38,536 nucleotides of DNA from Candidatus Niyogiibacteriota bacterium (GCA_016214345.1 JACROR010000029.1:1-38536); one strand, 5' to 3'; shown: positions 1-7,400, counted from the stretch's first letter. Notes: generated from the letters alone by a model not told the origin. Numbers and translations: made by a program.

Positions 1-1
1 A

Positions 2-232
2 ATCAAAAATGCTTTTGAAATGACGGATTCCGTAACCGGCGATATTTATTGTGTGCGAATTTCCAACGGCGAATGGAACAAGTTTAAGGGCACTTGCGGG
101 GAATATGTGGCCACGCCAGCGCCGGTCGTAGAATCGGCGCCTATTGATATCACGACAACCACCCCAATTTCAACATTGAATGTTGAAATGGCCTCCACCA
201 CAGATAAATTTGCGCCGATTGATCAACCTTAA
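2..232 (+). CDS. 3' end of a surface/secreted repeat-type protein (partial)
   Basis: The frame is open from the left edge of the window to a TAA at 230-232, so this is the C-terminal 76 residues of a longer gene and not a 70-residue protein starting at the internal ATG at 20. The tail is rich in Thr, Ser, Pro and Ala and has two cysteines (TGDIYC and KGTCGE). Tails of this kind are, as I recall, common at the ends of large secreted or surface proteins of Parcubacteria. The Thr-rich style matches the protein beginning at 37085. The function cannot be assigned from this fragment. I am confident that it is the end of a gene and less so about the protein class. Confidence 0.6.
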   Translation: MKNAFEMTDSVTGDIYCVRISNGEWNKFKGTCGEYVATPAPVVESAPIDITTTTPISTLNVEMASTTDKFAPIDQP

Positions 233-238
233 TTATTG

Positions 239-301
239 CCAAGGTGCCACCCTGGGTTAGAGCACATTAATTGCATCAACATTGCCAGGGTGACACCTTG
301 G
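239..301. repeat. Inverted repeat with AGGTGNCACC cores
   Basis: Two 17-nt arms (239-255 and 285-301) are reverse complements with a single mismatch, separated by 29 nt. Each arm is itself a partial palindrome around GGTGCCACC or GGTGACACC. The same core recurs at 325-347, 22304-22320 and 22327-22351. It lies just after the stop of the surface-protein gene. No T-run follows the right arm, so it is not a typical terminator. Confidence 0.75.
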
Positions 302-324
302 AATTTGTTGCTTCAAATGTATAA

Positions 325-347
325 ATACATAGGTGCCACCTATGTAT
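325..347. repeat. Perfect 23-nt palindrome, AGGTGCCACCT family
   Basis: Eleven bases on each side of a central C at 336 are perfectly complementary (ATACATAGGTG and its reverse complement). The core is the same as in the arms at 239-301 and in two palindromes near 22310-22350, while the flanks differ in sequence but keep pairing. This suggests selection or copying of the palindrome rather than of a protein-coding sequence. Confidence 0.75.
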
Positions 348-368
348 GTGGATTTGCCTTGTTTGCCT

Positions 369-397
369 TTAACAAAACGCGTTTATTGTGGTATCAT
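369..397 (+). promoter_or_regulatory. Likely sigma-70 promoter for the 433 gene
   Basis: TTAACA at 369-374 and TATCAT at 392-397 are spaced by 17 nt. The spacer contains ACGCGTTTA, which resembles the spacers of the promoters at 13022 and 32796. Transcription would start about 30 nt before the ATG at 433. Confidence 0.45.
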
Positions 398-432
398 TAA
401 AAAGTTATTAAGCATTAAATAGCCAAACAATC

Positions 433-891
433 ATGGATAACGATTTAATGTCAAAAAGGCCATATTGGAAAGAAGTTTTCAGATTTTATTTCGCGCCCGT
501 GTGGCAGTCGGCGCTTACCATTTTGTATCTTTTATTTTTTCTGTATTTCGCGATATTTTATTCGGGTAATGTCTGGACAGCGATTAAGTTTATATTGTAC
601 ACGCTTGCCCAGTCCGGCTCTTTGCTCGGTTTGGCGTATCTTTTTTGGGGCGTTATCTTTTTGATAACTTTGATCATTCCTTTTTCCGTGAGCGCGTACG
701 CCATGCTTTTATTGTATGATGTATGGATACAGAATTGGAGCAAAAAAGATAAAATATTTGGAACCGCTCTGCTCATTCTTTTAGTTCCCATAATTATAAT
801 TTTGATGGATGACGTGGTGAGGGTGGTCGCCAGCCAAGGTGTGCTGCGTTCATTTGTGGAAGCGAACAATTTGAATATAAGCGGTAAATAA
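433..891 (+). CDS. Small integral membrane protein of unknown function
   Basis: This 152-residue protein is very hydrophobic, with about four likely membrane segments (roughly residues 20-43, 50-68, 68-94 and 109-125) separated by short polar loops such as NWSKKDKIF. I see no catalytic or binding motif and do not recognise a family. An alternative ATG four codons downstream (445) is possible, and neither start has a strong ribosome-binding site. The gene stands alone, with a promoter-like sequence at 369-397 and a strong bidirectional terminator at 906-938 that it shares with the converging RNase J gene. The membrane location is a confident inference; the function is unknown. Confidence 0.7.
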   Translation: MDNDLMSKRPYWKEVFRFYFAPVWQSALTILYLLFFLYFAIFYSGNVWTAIKFILYTLAQSGSLLGLAYLFWGVIFLITLIIPFSVSAYAMLLLYDVWIQNWSKKDKIFGTALLILLVPIIIILMDDVVRVVASQGVLRSFVEANNLNISGK

Positions 892-905
892 TACGCGTAT
901 AGAAT

Positions 906-938
906 AAAAATCCCCCCGCCATAGGCGGGGGGATTTTT
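906..938. terminator. Bidirectional rho-independent terminator
   Basis: A perfect 15-bp stem (AAAAATCCCCCCGCC pairing with 924-938) closes a 3-nt ATA loop. T-runs appear on both strands because the stem base is A/T-rich. It sits between two convergent genes, the 433 membrane protein and RNase J, and can end transcription of both. Confidence 0.9.
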
Positions 939-949
939 ATTTATTTATT

Positions 950-2722
950 TTACACTTCAATCATTACCGATAGAACCATGGGCCGCTTTTCGGTTTTGGT
1001 GAATAAATACTGGCCTAATCGCTCTTTTAGGGTGTCTTTGACGTATTCCCAGTTAACGGGATGCATGTTGGCGGTGGTCTCTTCTATGATTTTGAGCGTT
1101 AATTGTCTGGCTTCATACAAGAGCTGTTTGGATTCACGAAGATATATGAATCCGCGTGAAATTATATCCGGAGATCCTTTGACTTTGCCCGTGGTGCTAT
1201 CTACCGCGGCGATCACCACGAAAATGCCGTCTTCCGCGAGCGCTTGCCGGTCGCGGAGCACCACCTCTTGCATGTCGCCCACGCCCAAGCCGTCCACCAT
1301 GACATAATTGGCGGGGACGCGCTCTTTGGTAAGTTTTACTTCCGTTTTGTAGGCCTCCACCACTTGTCCGTTATCTGCGAAAATAAGCTGATTGTCTTTC
1401 ATGCCGGTTTGTTTGGCGATTTTTCCGTGGATTTTGAGAAACGCGTGATTGCCTTCAATGGGCATTAAGTACCGCGGCCTTGTAAGATTTATCATCAATT
1501 TCAGATCTTCTTGTTTGGCGTGGCCTCCGGCGTGAATGTCCAACATTTTGTAATTTATGACCTCGGCTCCGTCACGGTAAAGTTTGTCCGTCAAATGCTG
1601 GACTGAGCGTTCATTGCCGGGAATCACCGATGAAGAAAACACCACCGTGTCGCTCGGCTGAATGCGAAGATATTTGTGCCGTTTGTCCACTATGCGCATT
1701 AAGACGGCGTTATCTTCGCCTTGCGCGCCTGTGGCCAAAATTATTACTTTGTGCGGAGGGTAATTGGGCGCTTCTTGCACGGGAATGATGGTTTTCTTGT
1801 TGAATTTCATGTAGCCCAGGCGTACGGCTATTTCAATGTTGGTTTTCATGGAATATCCTTCAATGACTACTTTCTTTTTGTGTTTTTCCGCCAGTTGTAT
1901 GATCTCGTTCAAGCGTCCGAGCAGCGACGCGAAGGTGCCGAAGATAAGGCGGCCTTTAGCGTCTTTTACGATGGTTTCTATTTCCACGGTGATGTCTTTT
2001 TCGGAAAACTGGCTGCCTGCTTCGCGGGCATTGGTGCTGTCCGACATCAAGAGAAGAACATTTCTTTTTCCCAGAGTTTTTATTTTTTCTATGTCGGTTT
2101 TACCGGCGATGTCGGACTTAAGGTCCAGCTTGAAATCTCCGGTATGGACTATGATCCCGACCGGCGTGGTGACAATGACTCCCACGGATGCCGGTATGTT
2201 GTGAGAGATCCCGTAAAATTCCAGTTGAAACGGACCAAGTTTTATTTTGCTTTTATTGTCTACTTCTTTGAGATTAAGGGGCGCTCCCGGGCTGTTGTCG
2301 TCTTGGCGTTTTTTGATTATAGCCAGAGTCAAATCCGTGCCGAAGAGCGGAATGTTCCTTCCCAGTCTGGGCATAAGATGCGGAATGCCGCCTATGTGGT
2401 CATAGTGCGCGTGCGTTATGATCACTCCTTTTATTTTGTGGCGCTTGGGTATGAGAGAGGCCACGTTGGGAATTATATAGTCAATTCCCGGCATGTTGTC
2501 TTCGGGGAATTGAAGCCCCATGTCAATTATTATGATGTCGCCGTGGTAGGAAGAGCCCGGTTCGTAGTATTCCAGATACATCATGTTTCTGCCCACTTCT
2601 TCCAGGCCGCCCAAGGGTACTACGCGCACATGCTTGTCTTTGCGCGTATTTGGAGCGTTGTAAAAACGGACTGGGTTTTGGCGCCTGACCGGAGAGTCGG
2701 CGCGTCCTCTGTTTGTTATCAT
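950..2722 (-). CDS. rnj: Ribonuclease J (metallo-beta-lactamase / beta-CASP)
   Basis: This 590-residue protein is a full-length RNase J, an enzyme of RNA processing and decay with endonuclease and 5'-3' exonuclease activity in bacteria that lack RNase E. The metallo-beta-lactamase signature HAHYDH is at residues 104-109, further metal ligands are in SHNIPAS (H174) and HTGDFKLD (D196), and the beta-CASP part carries DIHAGGHA and PIEGNHAF. The C-terminal domain ends in the family-typical RPMVLSVMIEV. A short basic N-terminal tail (residues 1-30) precedes the catalytic core. The ATG has no clear Shine-Dalgarno site. It is the last gene of a minus-strand group that includes tRNA-Leu, the solute-binding protein and SecG, and it ends at the shared terminator at 906-938. 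Confidence 0.97.
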   Translation of the reverse strand: MITNRGRADSPVRRQNPVRFYNAPNTRKDKHVRVVPLGGLEEVGRNMMYLEYYEPGSSYHGDIIIIDMGLQFPEDNMPGIDYIIPNVASLIPKRHKIKGVIITHAHYDHIGGIPHLMPRLGRNIPLFGTDLTLAIIKKRQDDNSPGAPLNLKEVDNKSKIKLGPFQLEFYGISHNIPASVGVIVTTPVGIIVHTGDFKLDLKSDIAGKTDIEKIKTLGKRNVLLLMSDSTNAREAGSQFSEKDITVEIETIVKDAKGRLIFGTFASLLGRLNEIIQLAEKHKKKVVIEGYSMKTNIEIAVRLGYMKFNKKTIIPVQEAPNYPPHKVIILATGAQGEDNAVLMRIVDKRHKYLRIQPSDTVVFSSSVIPGNERSVQHLTDKLYRDGAEVINYKMLDIHAGGHAKQEDLKLMINLTRPRYLMPIEGNHAFLKIHGKIAKQTGMKDNQLIFADNGQVVEAYKTEVKLTKERVPANYVMVDGLGVGDMQEVVLRDRQALAEDGIFVVIAAVDSTTGKVKGSPDIISRGFIYLRESKQLLYEARQLTLKIIEETTANMHPVNWEYVKDTLKERLGQYLFTKTEKRPMVLSVMIEV

Positions 2723-2763
2723 TATGATTAAAATTTAGTTTATAATTTTTTTTAGTTTTTTAT

Positions 2764-2844
2764 TGGTGTCGGAGGGGGGATTTGCCCGCCCAGGGCGGGT
2801 CCGCCCTGGGCGGAAACCCTTAAGCCTTGCGGTCACTAGCTCCC
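2764..2844 (-). pseudogene. 3' half of a broken tRNA-Leu gene
   Basis: On the minus strand this reads GAGCTAGTGACCGCAAGG, matching the 3' anticodon stem and variable arm of the intact tRNA-Leu next to it, then a T-arm remnant, then the acceptor 3' strand CTCCGAC followed by ACCA. A 28-nt palindromic element (2786-2813) interrupts the T-loop. The fragment encodes the CCA end, unlike the intact gene. There is no matching 5' half with a complementary acceptor strand. It is best read as a tRNA remnant produced by duplication or insertion. Confidence 0.75.
2786..2813. repeat. GC palindrome inserted in the tRNA remnant T-loop
   Basis: CCGCCCAGGGCGG (2786-2798) and CCGCCCTGGGCGG (2801-2813) are exact reverse complements with a GT between. 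Comparison with the intact tRNA-Leu shows the element sits inside the T-loop of the remnant. A similar two-block layout (CAGCCCAGGGCTG plus a near-copy) occurs at 21381-21414 upstream of tRNA-Ser. Confidence 0.75.
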
Positions 2845-2847
2845 TTG

Positions 2848-2960
2848 TCCCGTTAGAAATGTGTCGGAGGGGGGATTTGAACCCCCATGACCTTGCGGTC
2901 ACTAGCTCCTGAAGCTAGCGCGTCTGCCGATTCCGCCACTCCGACATATTTCTAATGGGA
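2848..2960. repeat. Inverted repeat extending the tRNA-Leu acceptor stem
   Basis: The 15 nt on each side of the tRNA-Leu gene (2848-2862 and 2946-2960) are reverse complements at 13 of 15 positions. They are continuous with the 7-bp acceptor stem, giving a 22-position stem with two A-C mismatches in the transcribed strand. The outer edges coincide, on one side exactly and on the other within 3 nt, with the points where the two outer tRNA halves begin. Confidence 0.8.
2862..2945 (-). tRNA. tRNA-Leu (anticodon CAG)
   Basis: On the minus strand the acceptor strands GTCGGAG (2945-2939) and CTCCGAC (2869-2863) pair perfectly, with discriminator A at 2862. The D-arm GCGGAATCGGCAGACGC, the anticodon stem CTAGC/GCTAG with loop TTCAGGA, a long variable arm (TGACCGCAAGGTCA) and the T-arm GGGGG-TTCAAAT-CCCCC are all intact, as in class II leucine tRNAs. 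CCA is not encoded. The gene is unusual in lying inside a long inverted repeat and between two halves of other tRNA-Leu genes. Confidence 0.95.
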
Positions 2961-3015
2961 TGAACTAGCGCGCCTGCCTGCCGGTAGGCAGGTCTGCTAA
3001 TTTCACCACCTGTCC
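2961..3015 (-). pseudogene. 5' half of a broken tRNA-Leu gene
   Basis: Read on the minus strand from 3015, GGACAGG-TG-GTGAAATTAGCAGA followed by CGCGCTAG-TTCA matches a leucine tRNA from acceptor strand through D-arm to the middle of the anticodon loop. It breaks off exactly after TTCA, where the inverted-repeat block starts. A 20-nt palindrome (2973-2992) of the CCTGCC/GGCAGG family interrupts it between D-arm and anticodon stem. Its acceptor strand does not pair with that of the 3' remnant at 2764-2844, so the two halves do not form one foldable tRNA as they stand. Confidence 0.7.
2973..2992. repeat. CCTGCC/GGCAGG palindrome in the tRNA 5' remnant
   Basis: This 20-nt GC-rich palindrome belongs to the same family as copies at 16177-16224, in dnaG (24498-24513 and 24673-24696) and in rpoD (25138-25159). 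Comparison with intact tRNA-Leu shows that it is an insertion. Confidence 0.7.
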
Positions 3016-3016
3016 T

Positions 3017-4771
3017 TCATTTCAGCAGAAATTTCCATACTTTTTTGGTGTCTATGTACCACTGATTTACTTTCGCGAATCTTTCGGACGATGCTGTGAT
3101 GTGCGTTGTATCGTTACCTTTGAGGTAGTTTGGCGTGGCATATAGATAGTATGGAGAGTAGAGGAATATGGCCGGGATGTCTTCCAGTATTTCTTTTTGG
3201 AATGCTTCATATTTCTGCGCTTGTTTTTTGGGGTCGGATGTGGCGCGAGCGTCTTCCAGCAGGCGATCCACCGCAATATTGGCGTAAAGCGCGATATTCA
3301 ATCCCGGATCATTGCGTTGCGAAGAATGCCAAAAAGCGAAAGGGTCGGGATCGTAGCCCGCGACTTCTCCGAAGAGCAGCGCGTCGTAATCCCTGGGCCT
3401 TATGATATTTTTGTCAAAATCTCCTATGTCAAAAGTTTTAACTTCCGTTTTGATTCCAATGGCTTCCCACATGCTCTTTAACATTTCCGCCGTTGCCACC
3501 AAGTCGGGCGTCATGGAGGTGGAGAGTGTTATGGCAAGCTCCGTCGTGACCTTTTTATTGGTTTTTTCAAAAAAGCCGGATGAATTTTGTTTCCATCCCG
3601 ATTTTTCCAGAAGTTTTTTGGCCGCTTCCGGATCGTAAGTTTTTTCCTCGGTGGCGCCGGTATTCATGGAACCGAAAGTCCCCGGAGGAATGGGGTAGGA
3701 AATAATCGTTCCGTAGCCGTCCAGAATTTCGTTTACTATTTTTTCTTTATCGGTGGCCAGAAGCAGGGCTTTTCTTACGGAATAGTCGGCCAGCGTTTTA
3801 TTTTTATTTTGATTGAAAAATACGCCGAATATGCGGGACAGGGTCATGGTTCGCACGCCGCTTCCGCGGCGCAGCGCTTCAGTTACGTTCTTGGGCGATA
3901 TGGACCCCATGCTTTTAATGTTGTTGTTCAGGTAATTTGCCAATAGTTCCGACTCGGATTTATAAAAGTTAAGAACCATATTGGTTATGTACGGCTTGCC
4001 CAGAGCATAATCGTTAAATGATTCCAGCGCGTACGAGTTTATTATGCCGGAAGAATTTCTATAGATTTTTTTTATGCGATAAGGTCCCGCGCCTACCGGC
4101 TCAATGTTAAACTGACTCAGGCTTATTTGGTCCGGAGTGATATCCTCCCAAATATGTTTGGGCAATATTTGCAACGTGGCATTTTCCAAAAATGGGGTAT
4201 AGGGCTTTTTTAAAATGAATTTGATGACGCGCGGATCTTGGACTTCTACTTCCACGCCTTCCCAGTTGGCTCTTTTTGGGCTTTTGATGAGCGGCGTTTT
4301 AGCGGCCTTTATGGTAAAGGCCACATCTTCCGTGGTGATCGGTTGTCCGTCATGCCAAACCAGACCGTTTTTCAAAGTAAATGTGTAGGTAAGGCCATTC
4401 GGGCTTATGGCGTAACTTTCCGCCAATTCCGGCACTAACCTTCCTTGTCCGTCTGATTTCAGAAGTCCGGCATATATTAGTTGATCAATATCTTGATCCG
4501 CATCCGATATGGCTATTAGAGGATTCAAGAAGCGCGGCGTTCCCACGATTCCTTCATATATAGCGCCTCCGGGATAGGGCACTTCTACCGCCATTTTATT
4601 ATTCAAAATAAACAGCGCGCCCAGGACAGATACGACGAATACGCACACTAAAAGCAGAAAGGTTATTTTTTCTTTCGGCTTCAACGTGTGGATAATAATT
4701 TTAATTTCATTCAAGGACGGCAGATCCACGCGCTTTTTTAATGATGAGAATATTTCTTTTACGTTTAACAC
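3017..4771 (-). CDS. ABC transporter substrate-binding protein, family 5 (peptide type)
   Basis: This 584-residue protein has one N-terminal membrane segment (about residues 36-56) that anchors or exports it, followed by a family 5 extracellular solute-binding domain. Visible family features are AIYEGIVGTPRFLNPL, the early DQLIYAGLLKSDGQG, the core motif AESYAISPNGLTYTFTLKNGLVWHDG, and DVAFTIKA. It would capture oligopeptides or similar solutes outside the cytoplasmic membrane. No permease or ATPase gene lies nearby, so its transporter partner is not visible here. The start is GTG at 4771; the overlapping ATG is in another frame and stops at once. SecG lies 49 nt upstream on the same strand. 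The stop lies 2 nt from the tRNA remnant. Confidence 0.9.
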   Translation of the reverse strand: MLNVKEIFSSLKKRVDLPSLNEIKIIIHTLKPKEKITFLLLVCVFVVSVLGALFILNNKMAVEVPYPGGAIYEGIVGTPRFLNPLIAISDADQDIDQLIYAGLLKSDGQGRLVPELAESYAISPNGLTYTFTLKNGLVWHDGQPITTEDVAFTIKAAKTPLIKSPKRANWEGVEVEVQDPRVIKFILKKPYTPFLENATLQILPKHIWEDITPDQISLSQFNIEPVGAGPYRIKKIYRNSSGIINSYALESFNDYALGKPYITNMVLNFYKSESELLANYLNNNIKSMGSISPKNVTEALRRGSGVRTMTLSRIFGVFFNQNKNKTLADYSVRKALLLATDKEKIVNEILDGYGTIISYPIPPGTFGSMNTGATEEKTYDPEAAKKLLEKSGWKQNSSGFFEKTNKKVTTELAITLSTSMTPDLVATAEMLKSMWEAIGIKTEVKTFDIGDFDKNIIRPRDYDALLFGEVAGYDPDPFAFWHSSQRNDPGLNIALYANIAVDRLLEDARATSDPKKQAQKYEAFQKEILEDIPAIFLYSPYYLYATPNYLKGNDTTHITASSERFAKVNQWYIDTKKVWKFLLK

Positions 4772-4820
4772 ATTGAGTTAAGGCGGGCTTGGTGCGGCCG
4801 CGTCCGGTTTAACAACCAAT

Positions 4821-5045
4821 TTATTTAAGAAGCAGATTTATGAAGGCCGAGGCTAAAAATAGTATAGCTAATATTATGGTCGCGCAGAAAAGGATTTTTT
4901 CAAAACCGCGCCTGCTGGCGTACGAACCGCCGTCTCCGCCTCCGAAAGCGGAGCCAATTCCCGTTCCTTGCTTTTGTAGGAGAATCGCCACGATTAATAA
5001 TACCGAAATGGCTATTTGGATGTAGGGGAGAATTACTAACAGCAT
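4821..5045 (-). CDS. secG: Preprotein translocase subunit SecG
   Basis: At 74 residues it has the classic SecG layout: two membrane helices (about residues 4-24 and 52-72) joined by a glycine-rich cytoplasmic loop containing LLQKQGTGIGSAFGGGDGG. SecG assists SecYEA-driven protein export through the cytoplasmic membrane. The start codon lies only 6 nt after a -10 box with an excellent -35 (see 5052-5080), so the mRNA is probably leaderless. The solute-binding protein gene follows 49 nt downstream on the same strand and may be cotranscribed. Confidence 0.95.
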   Translation of the reverse strand: MLLVILPYIQIAISVLLIVAILLQKQGTGIGSAFGGGDGGSYASRRGFEKILFCATIILAILFLASAFINLLLK

Positions 5046-5051
5046 TTTTAT

Positions 5052-5080
5052 AGTATATTATTAAAAGTTAATGGAGTCAA
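5052..5080 (-). promoter_or_regulatory. secG promoter, leaderless configuration
   Basis: On the minus strand TTGACT (5080-5075), a 17-nt spacer and TATACT (5057-5052) are followed by only 6 nt before the secG ATG. Transcription would begin at or within a base or two of the start codon. Confidence 0.7.
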
Positions 5081-5164
5081 TGGCTTGTACAACTATAGAC
5101 AAGGCGGATATTTTATATTACGCTGATAAAAACCGAGTAACTTGAAAATTCAGAGGAGGTAATC

Positions 5165-6124
5165 ATGGAAACCGACCCTATTTTATTGCCTTGCGTTACG
5201 ATACCGCTTATTTTTTTGCCGGGCCAAACCGGGCAATTTACGGCCGTGTTTCAGGAAGAAGACATGCCCGTATTTCGTTTATTGTTGGATTGTTTCCAAC
5301 AGAAAAAGTCCGTCGTGTTGATGGTTCCGGAAGGCAAGTCGGCCACGCATTACTACGCTTTTAGCGCGGTGGCAATGTTGCAAGGCATGTCTCCGGCGCA
5401 AGTTGTGGCGGGTGAGAAGATGCGGTTTACTTTTAGGGTGATCGGGCGTTGCCAATTTTTAGGTTTTTCCACAAACTCGGAAAATTGCCGATTGGCGAAA
5501 GTGGCGATCTTGTCTGTTCCCGATATTGATGATGCCGCGTGGTTATCGGATGAGATGCGCGTTCTCCGTGACAACATACTGATGTTGTTAAATGATGTGG
5601 TTGACGCGTATGCCGCGTTGCCCTGGGAAGGGATTGGGGCTGTGGCGGAAACCAATGATTATTTGCGTGAAATTATTGAATCCACGGAAGCGTTAATGCT
5701 GCGGACTCAGCTTGCCATTGTAACCTTGAGATCCAATTCCGAACTTTCCTATCCAGAATATTATCACGCAGTGGCGGTGCAGTGGATGGCAAGCATTAAG
5801 GGTGATCATGCCAGACATGTTTTAGAAGCCAATGATGTAAAAGAGCAATTAGCGGGCATTCTTTTGATTCTGGATGAATTGTTGTTTAATTGCGCGCAGA
5901 TCGACGATGTCTTTAAGACAATGATAGACGCGATGTCATCCGGCAAGCCGCCTGTTAATAATAATCTTCCGGCTATGTTTGATAAAAATGGCCAGCCGTC
6001 CAAAAAGAGAGTTCAAAAAGATTTTTTGGCGGATTTGTTGGAAAAACTTGACGCTTGTGATAAACGCTTGATCGCGTTTTTAGATAAAATAGCGCGGAAG
6101 GAGGGAGATGATCGTCATGAATGA
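5165..6124 (+). CDS. Stand-alone Lon N-domain-like protein
   Basis: This 319-residue protein resembles the substrate-binding N-domain of Lon protease without its ATPase or peptidase parts. The start LPCVTIPLIFLPGQTGQFTAVF matches the Lon opening (LPLLPLRD-type strand, then FPG). Residues about 219-240 (VLEANDVKEQLAGILLILDELL) match the Lon helical segment of the type ETxDVxERLxxLLxLLxxE. The rest (about residues 245-319) is helical and basic, with no motif I recognise. A strong AGGAGG precedes the ATG by 7 nt. The gene overlaps the start of the AAA+ gene by 8-17 nt, so the two are almost certainly translationally coupled, suggesting that this is the adaptor or substrate-recognition part of a split AAA+ machine. 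The domain call is by eye; confident for the N-terminal region, less so for the rest. Confidence 0.7.
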   Translation: METDPILLPCVTIPLIFLPGQTGQFTAVFQEEDMPVFRLLLDCFQQKKSVVLMVPEGKSATHYYAFSAVAMLQGMSPAQVVAGEKMRFTFRVIGRCQFLGFSTNSENCRLAKVAILSVPDIDDAAWLSDEMRVLRDNILMLLNDVVDAYAALPWEGIGAVAETNDYLREIIESTEALMLRTQLAIVTLRSNSELSYPEYYHAVAVQWMASIKGDHARHVLEANDVKEQLAGILLILDELLFNCAQIDDVFKTMIDAMSSGKPPVNNNLPAMFDKNGQPSKKRVQKDFLADLLEKLDACDKRLIAFLDKIARKEGDDRHE

Positions 6125-7352
6125 TCGTAAGCGTCGGATTCTTAACGCGTCGCCTGATGGTAAAAATGTCAAAAAGTATAAAGCAACGTTGGACCGATAT
6201 ATTGTCAGTCAAGAGCGCGCCAAGAAAAAGATTTTGGAAATCTTGTTGCGCAAAGATGCCGGAGTGAGCGCTTCCGACAAGCCGTTGGGAATCATCGCTC
6301 TCTTTGGTCCGAGCGGCGTGGGTAAAACCGAATTGGTAAAAACTCTGGCGCGCATTTGGTTTGACGATCCGTTGGCGTTGACGCTGATTGAGGGGCAGAA
6401 TTTCAAAGAACGCCATGAATTGTCCGCGCTTTTGGGGTCGCCTCCGGGATATATTGGCTTTGACGACGCATCCGGTGATCCCGCCAAAAGAAGTCCCGCC
6501 CTGCTTTCACAGGCCAAAATAGATCAACCGGGCAAACGGGCGTTTGCCGCCAAAGTTTCTAAATTGGAACAAGAAGTGGCTAAATTGGAAGCGCTTCCTA
6601 TTAATAAGGGCAATGCTTTGAAAGACGCGTTTGTGAGATCAGAAGCCGATGCTTTGCGGCAGGAGATTGCCGAGATCAAGTCTTGTTTGCGTGATGGTAT
6701 GCTCTCCATTGTTTTGTTTGACGAGGCGGAGAAGATGCATCCGGATGTTTTACAGGTTTTGTTGTCTATTTTGAATGAAGGGCGCGCGGTTTTGAAAAAC
6801 GGCGAGGTAACCGACTTTACCAGAACGGTTATCTGTTTGACGGGCAACGTGGCGCATAAAGAATTGAGTAAAATGGCGTGTGACACCCAATTGGGATTTC
6901 ATGCGTCGAATTCCGGCAAGGGCAAGCGCGATAAAAACAAAGAGGCTTTCAAGGTGGTTACCTCGGCTTTGAAAAAAGCGTTCGGAGCTCCACTTTTGGG
7001 GCGCATTGGCGACAAGAATATTATCGTGTGCCAACCACTGACTTATGATGAAATGGTGAATATTTTGGATGCCCGCGCGATCAGGGAATTGTTGGAAAAG
7101 CTTGCCAAGCATCCAAAAAAATTCACGCTTGTTATTGACGAGGCGGCTAAGAAACGCATCGCGAATGAGTGCTTCCGCAATCCGGACTTGGGCGCGCGCG
7201 CCCTGTCCAATCTGGTGGAAGAATGGATCTTGCGGCCGCTTACTTTTATCCTTGCTAAGGCGGAGGATGAAGGAGGGATCGCTGTCGGATCCAAAGTGTT
7301 CGTGGTTTTGGAAGAAAGCACGCAAAAAATAATCTTTGAGTGCGAAGAATGA
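6108..7352 (+). CDS. Single-ring AAA+ unfoldase of the ClpB-D2 / Clp type
   Basis: This 414-residue protein has one AAA+ module closest to the second ring of ClpA/ClpB. It carries Walker A GPSGVGKT (67-74), pore loop GSPPGYIGFDD (110-120), Walker B IVLFDEAEK (201-209), sensor 1 LTGN (N247), an arginine-finger-like LLGRIGDK (R299) and sensor 2 GAR (362-364). There is no N-domain or D1 ring. Between the pore loop and Walker B, where ClpB has about 20 residues, there is a charged heptad-like coiled-coil insertion (about 140-197). ATG at 6108 (residue 1) and at 6117 (residue 4) are both possible; AAGGAGGG is 5-6 nt before the first. It is coupled to the Lon-N-like gene and followed by a strong terminator. 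It is probably an ATP-driven unfoldase; whether it feeds the ClpP-like protein encoded next is inference. Confidence 0.85.
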   Translation: MIVMNDRKRRILNASPDGKNVKKYKATLDRYIVSQERAKKKILEILLRKDAGVSASDKPLGIIALFGPSGVGKTELVKTLARIWFDDPLALTLIEGQNFKERHELSALLGSPPGYIGFDDASGDPAKRSPALLSQAKIDQPGKRAFAAKVSKLEQEVAKLEALPINKGNALKDAFVRSEADALRQEIAEIKSCLRDGMLSIVLFDEAEKMHPDVLQVLLSILNEGRAVLKNGEVTDFTRTVICLTGNVAHKELSKMACDTQLGFHASNSGKGKRDKNKEAFKVVTSALKKAFGAPLLGRIGDKNIIVCQPLTYDEMVNILDARAIRELLEKLAKHPKKFTLVIDEAAKKRIANECFRNPDLGARALSNLVEEWILRPLTFILAKAEDEGGIAVGSKVFVVLEESTQKIIFECEE

Positions 7353-7358
7353 AAAAGC

Positions 7359-7400
7359 AATCCCTCACCTTTTTGTATTACAAAAAGGTGAGGGATTTTT
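7359..7400 (+). terminator. Rho-independent terminator after the AAA+ gene
   Basis: A perfect 17-bp stem (7359-7375 with 7381-7397) closes a 5-nt TATTA loop and runs into a T-tract. It separates the AAA+ transcript from the ClpP-like gene, which therefore seems to have its own promoter. Confidence 0.9.

Noticed and set aside
1721-2731. Long plus-strand open frame (336 codons) opposite RNase J
   Set aside because: It is antisense to a well-conserved gene, its product is rich in Phe, Tyr, Val and Arg typical of shadow frames, and it has no start signal.
2764-3015. Group I or archaeal-type intron in a tRNA-Leu
   Set aside because: The inserted 113 nt are almost entirely a normal tRNA and a hairpin. 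No group I core elements are seen, and the outer acceptor strands do not pair.
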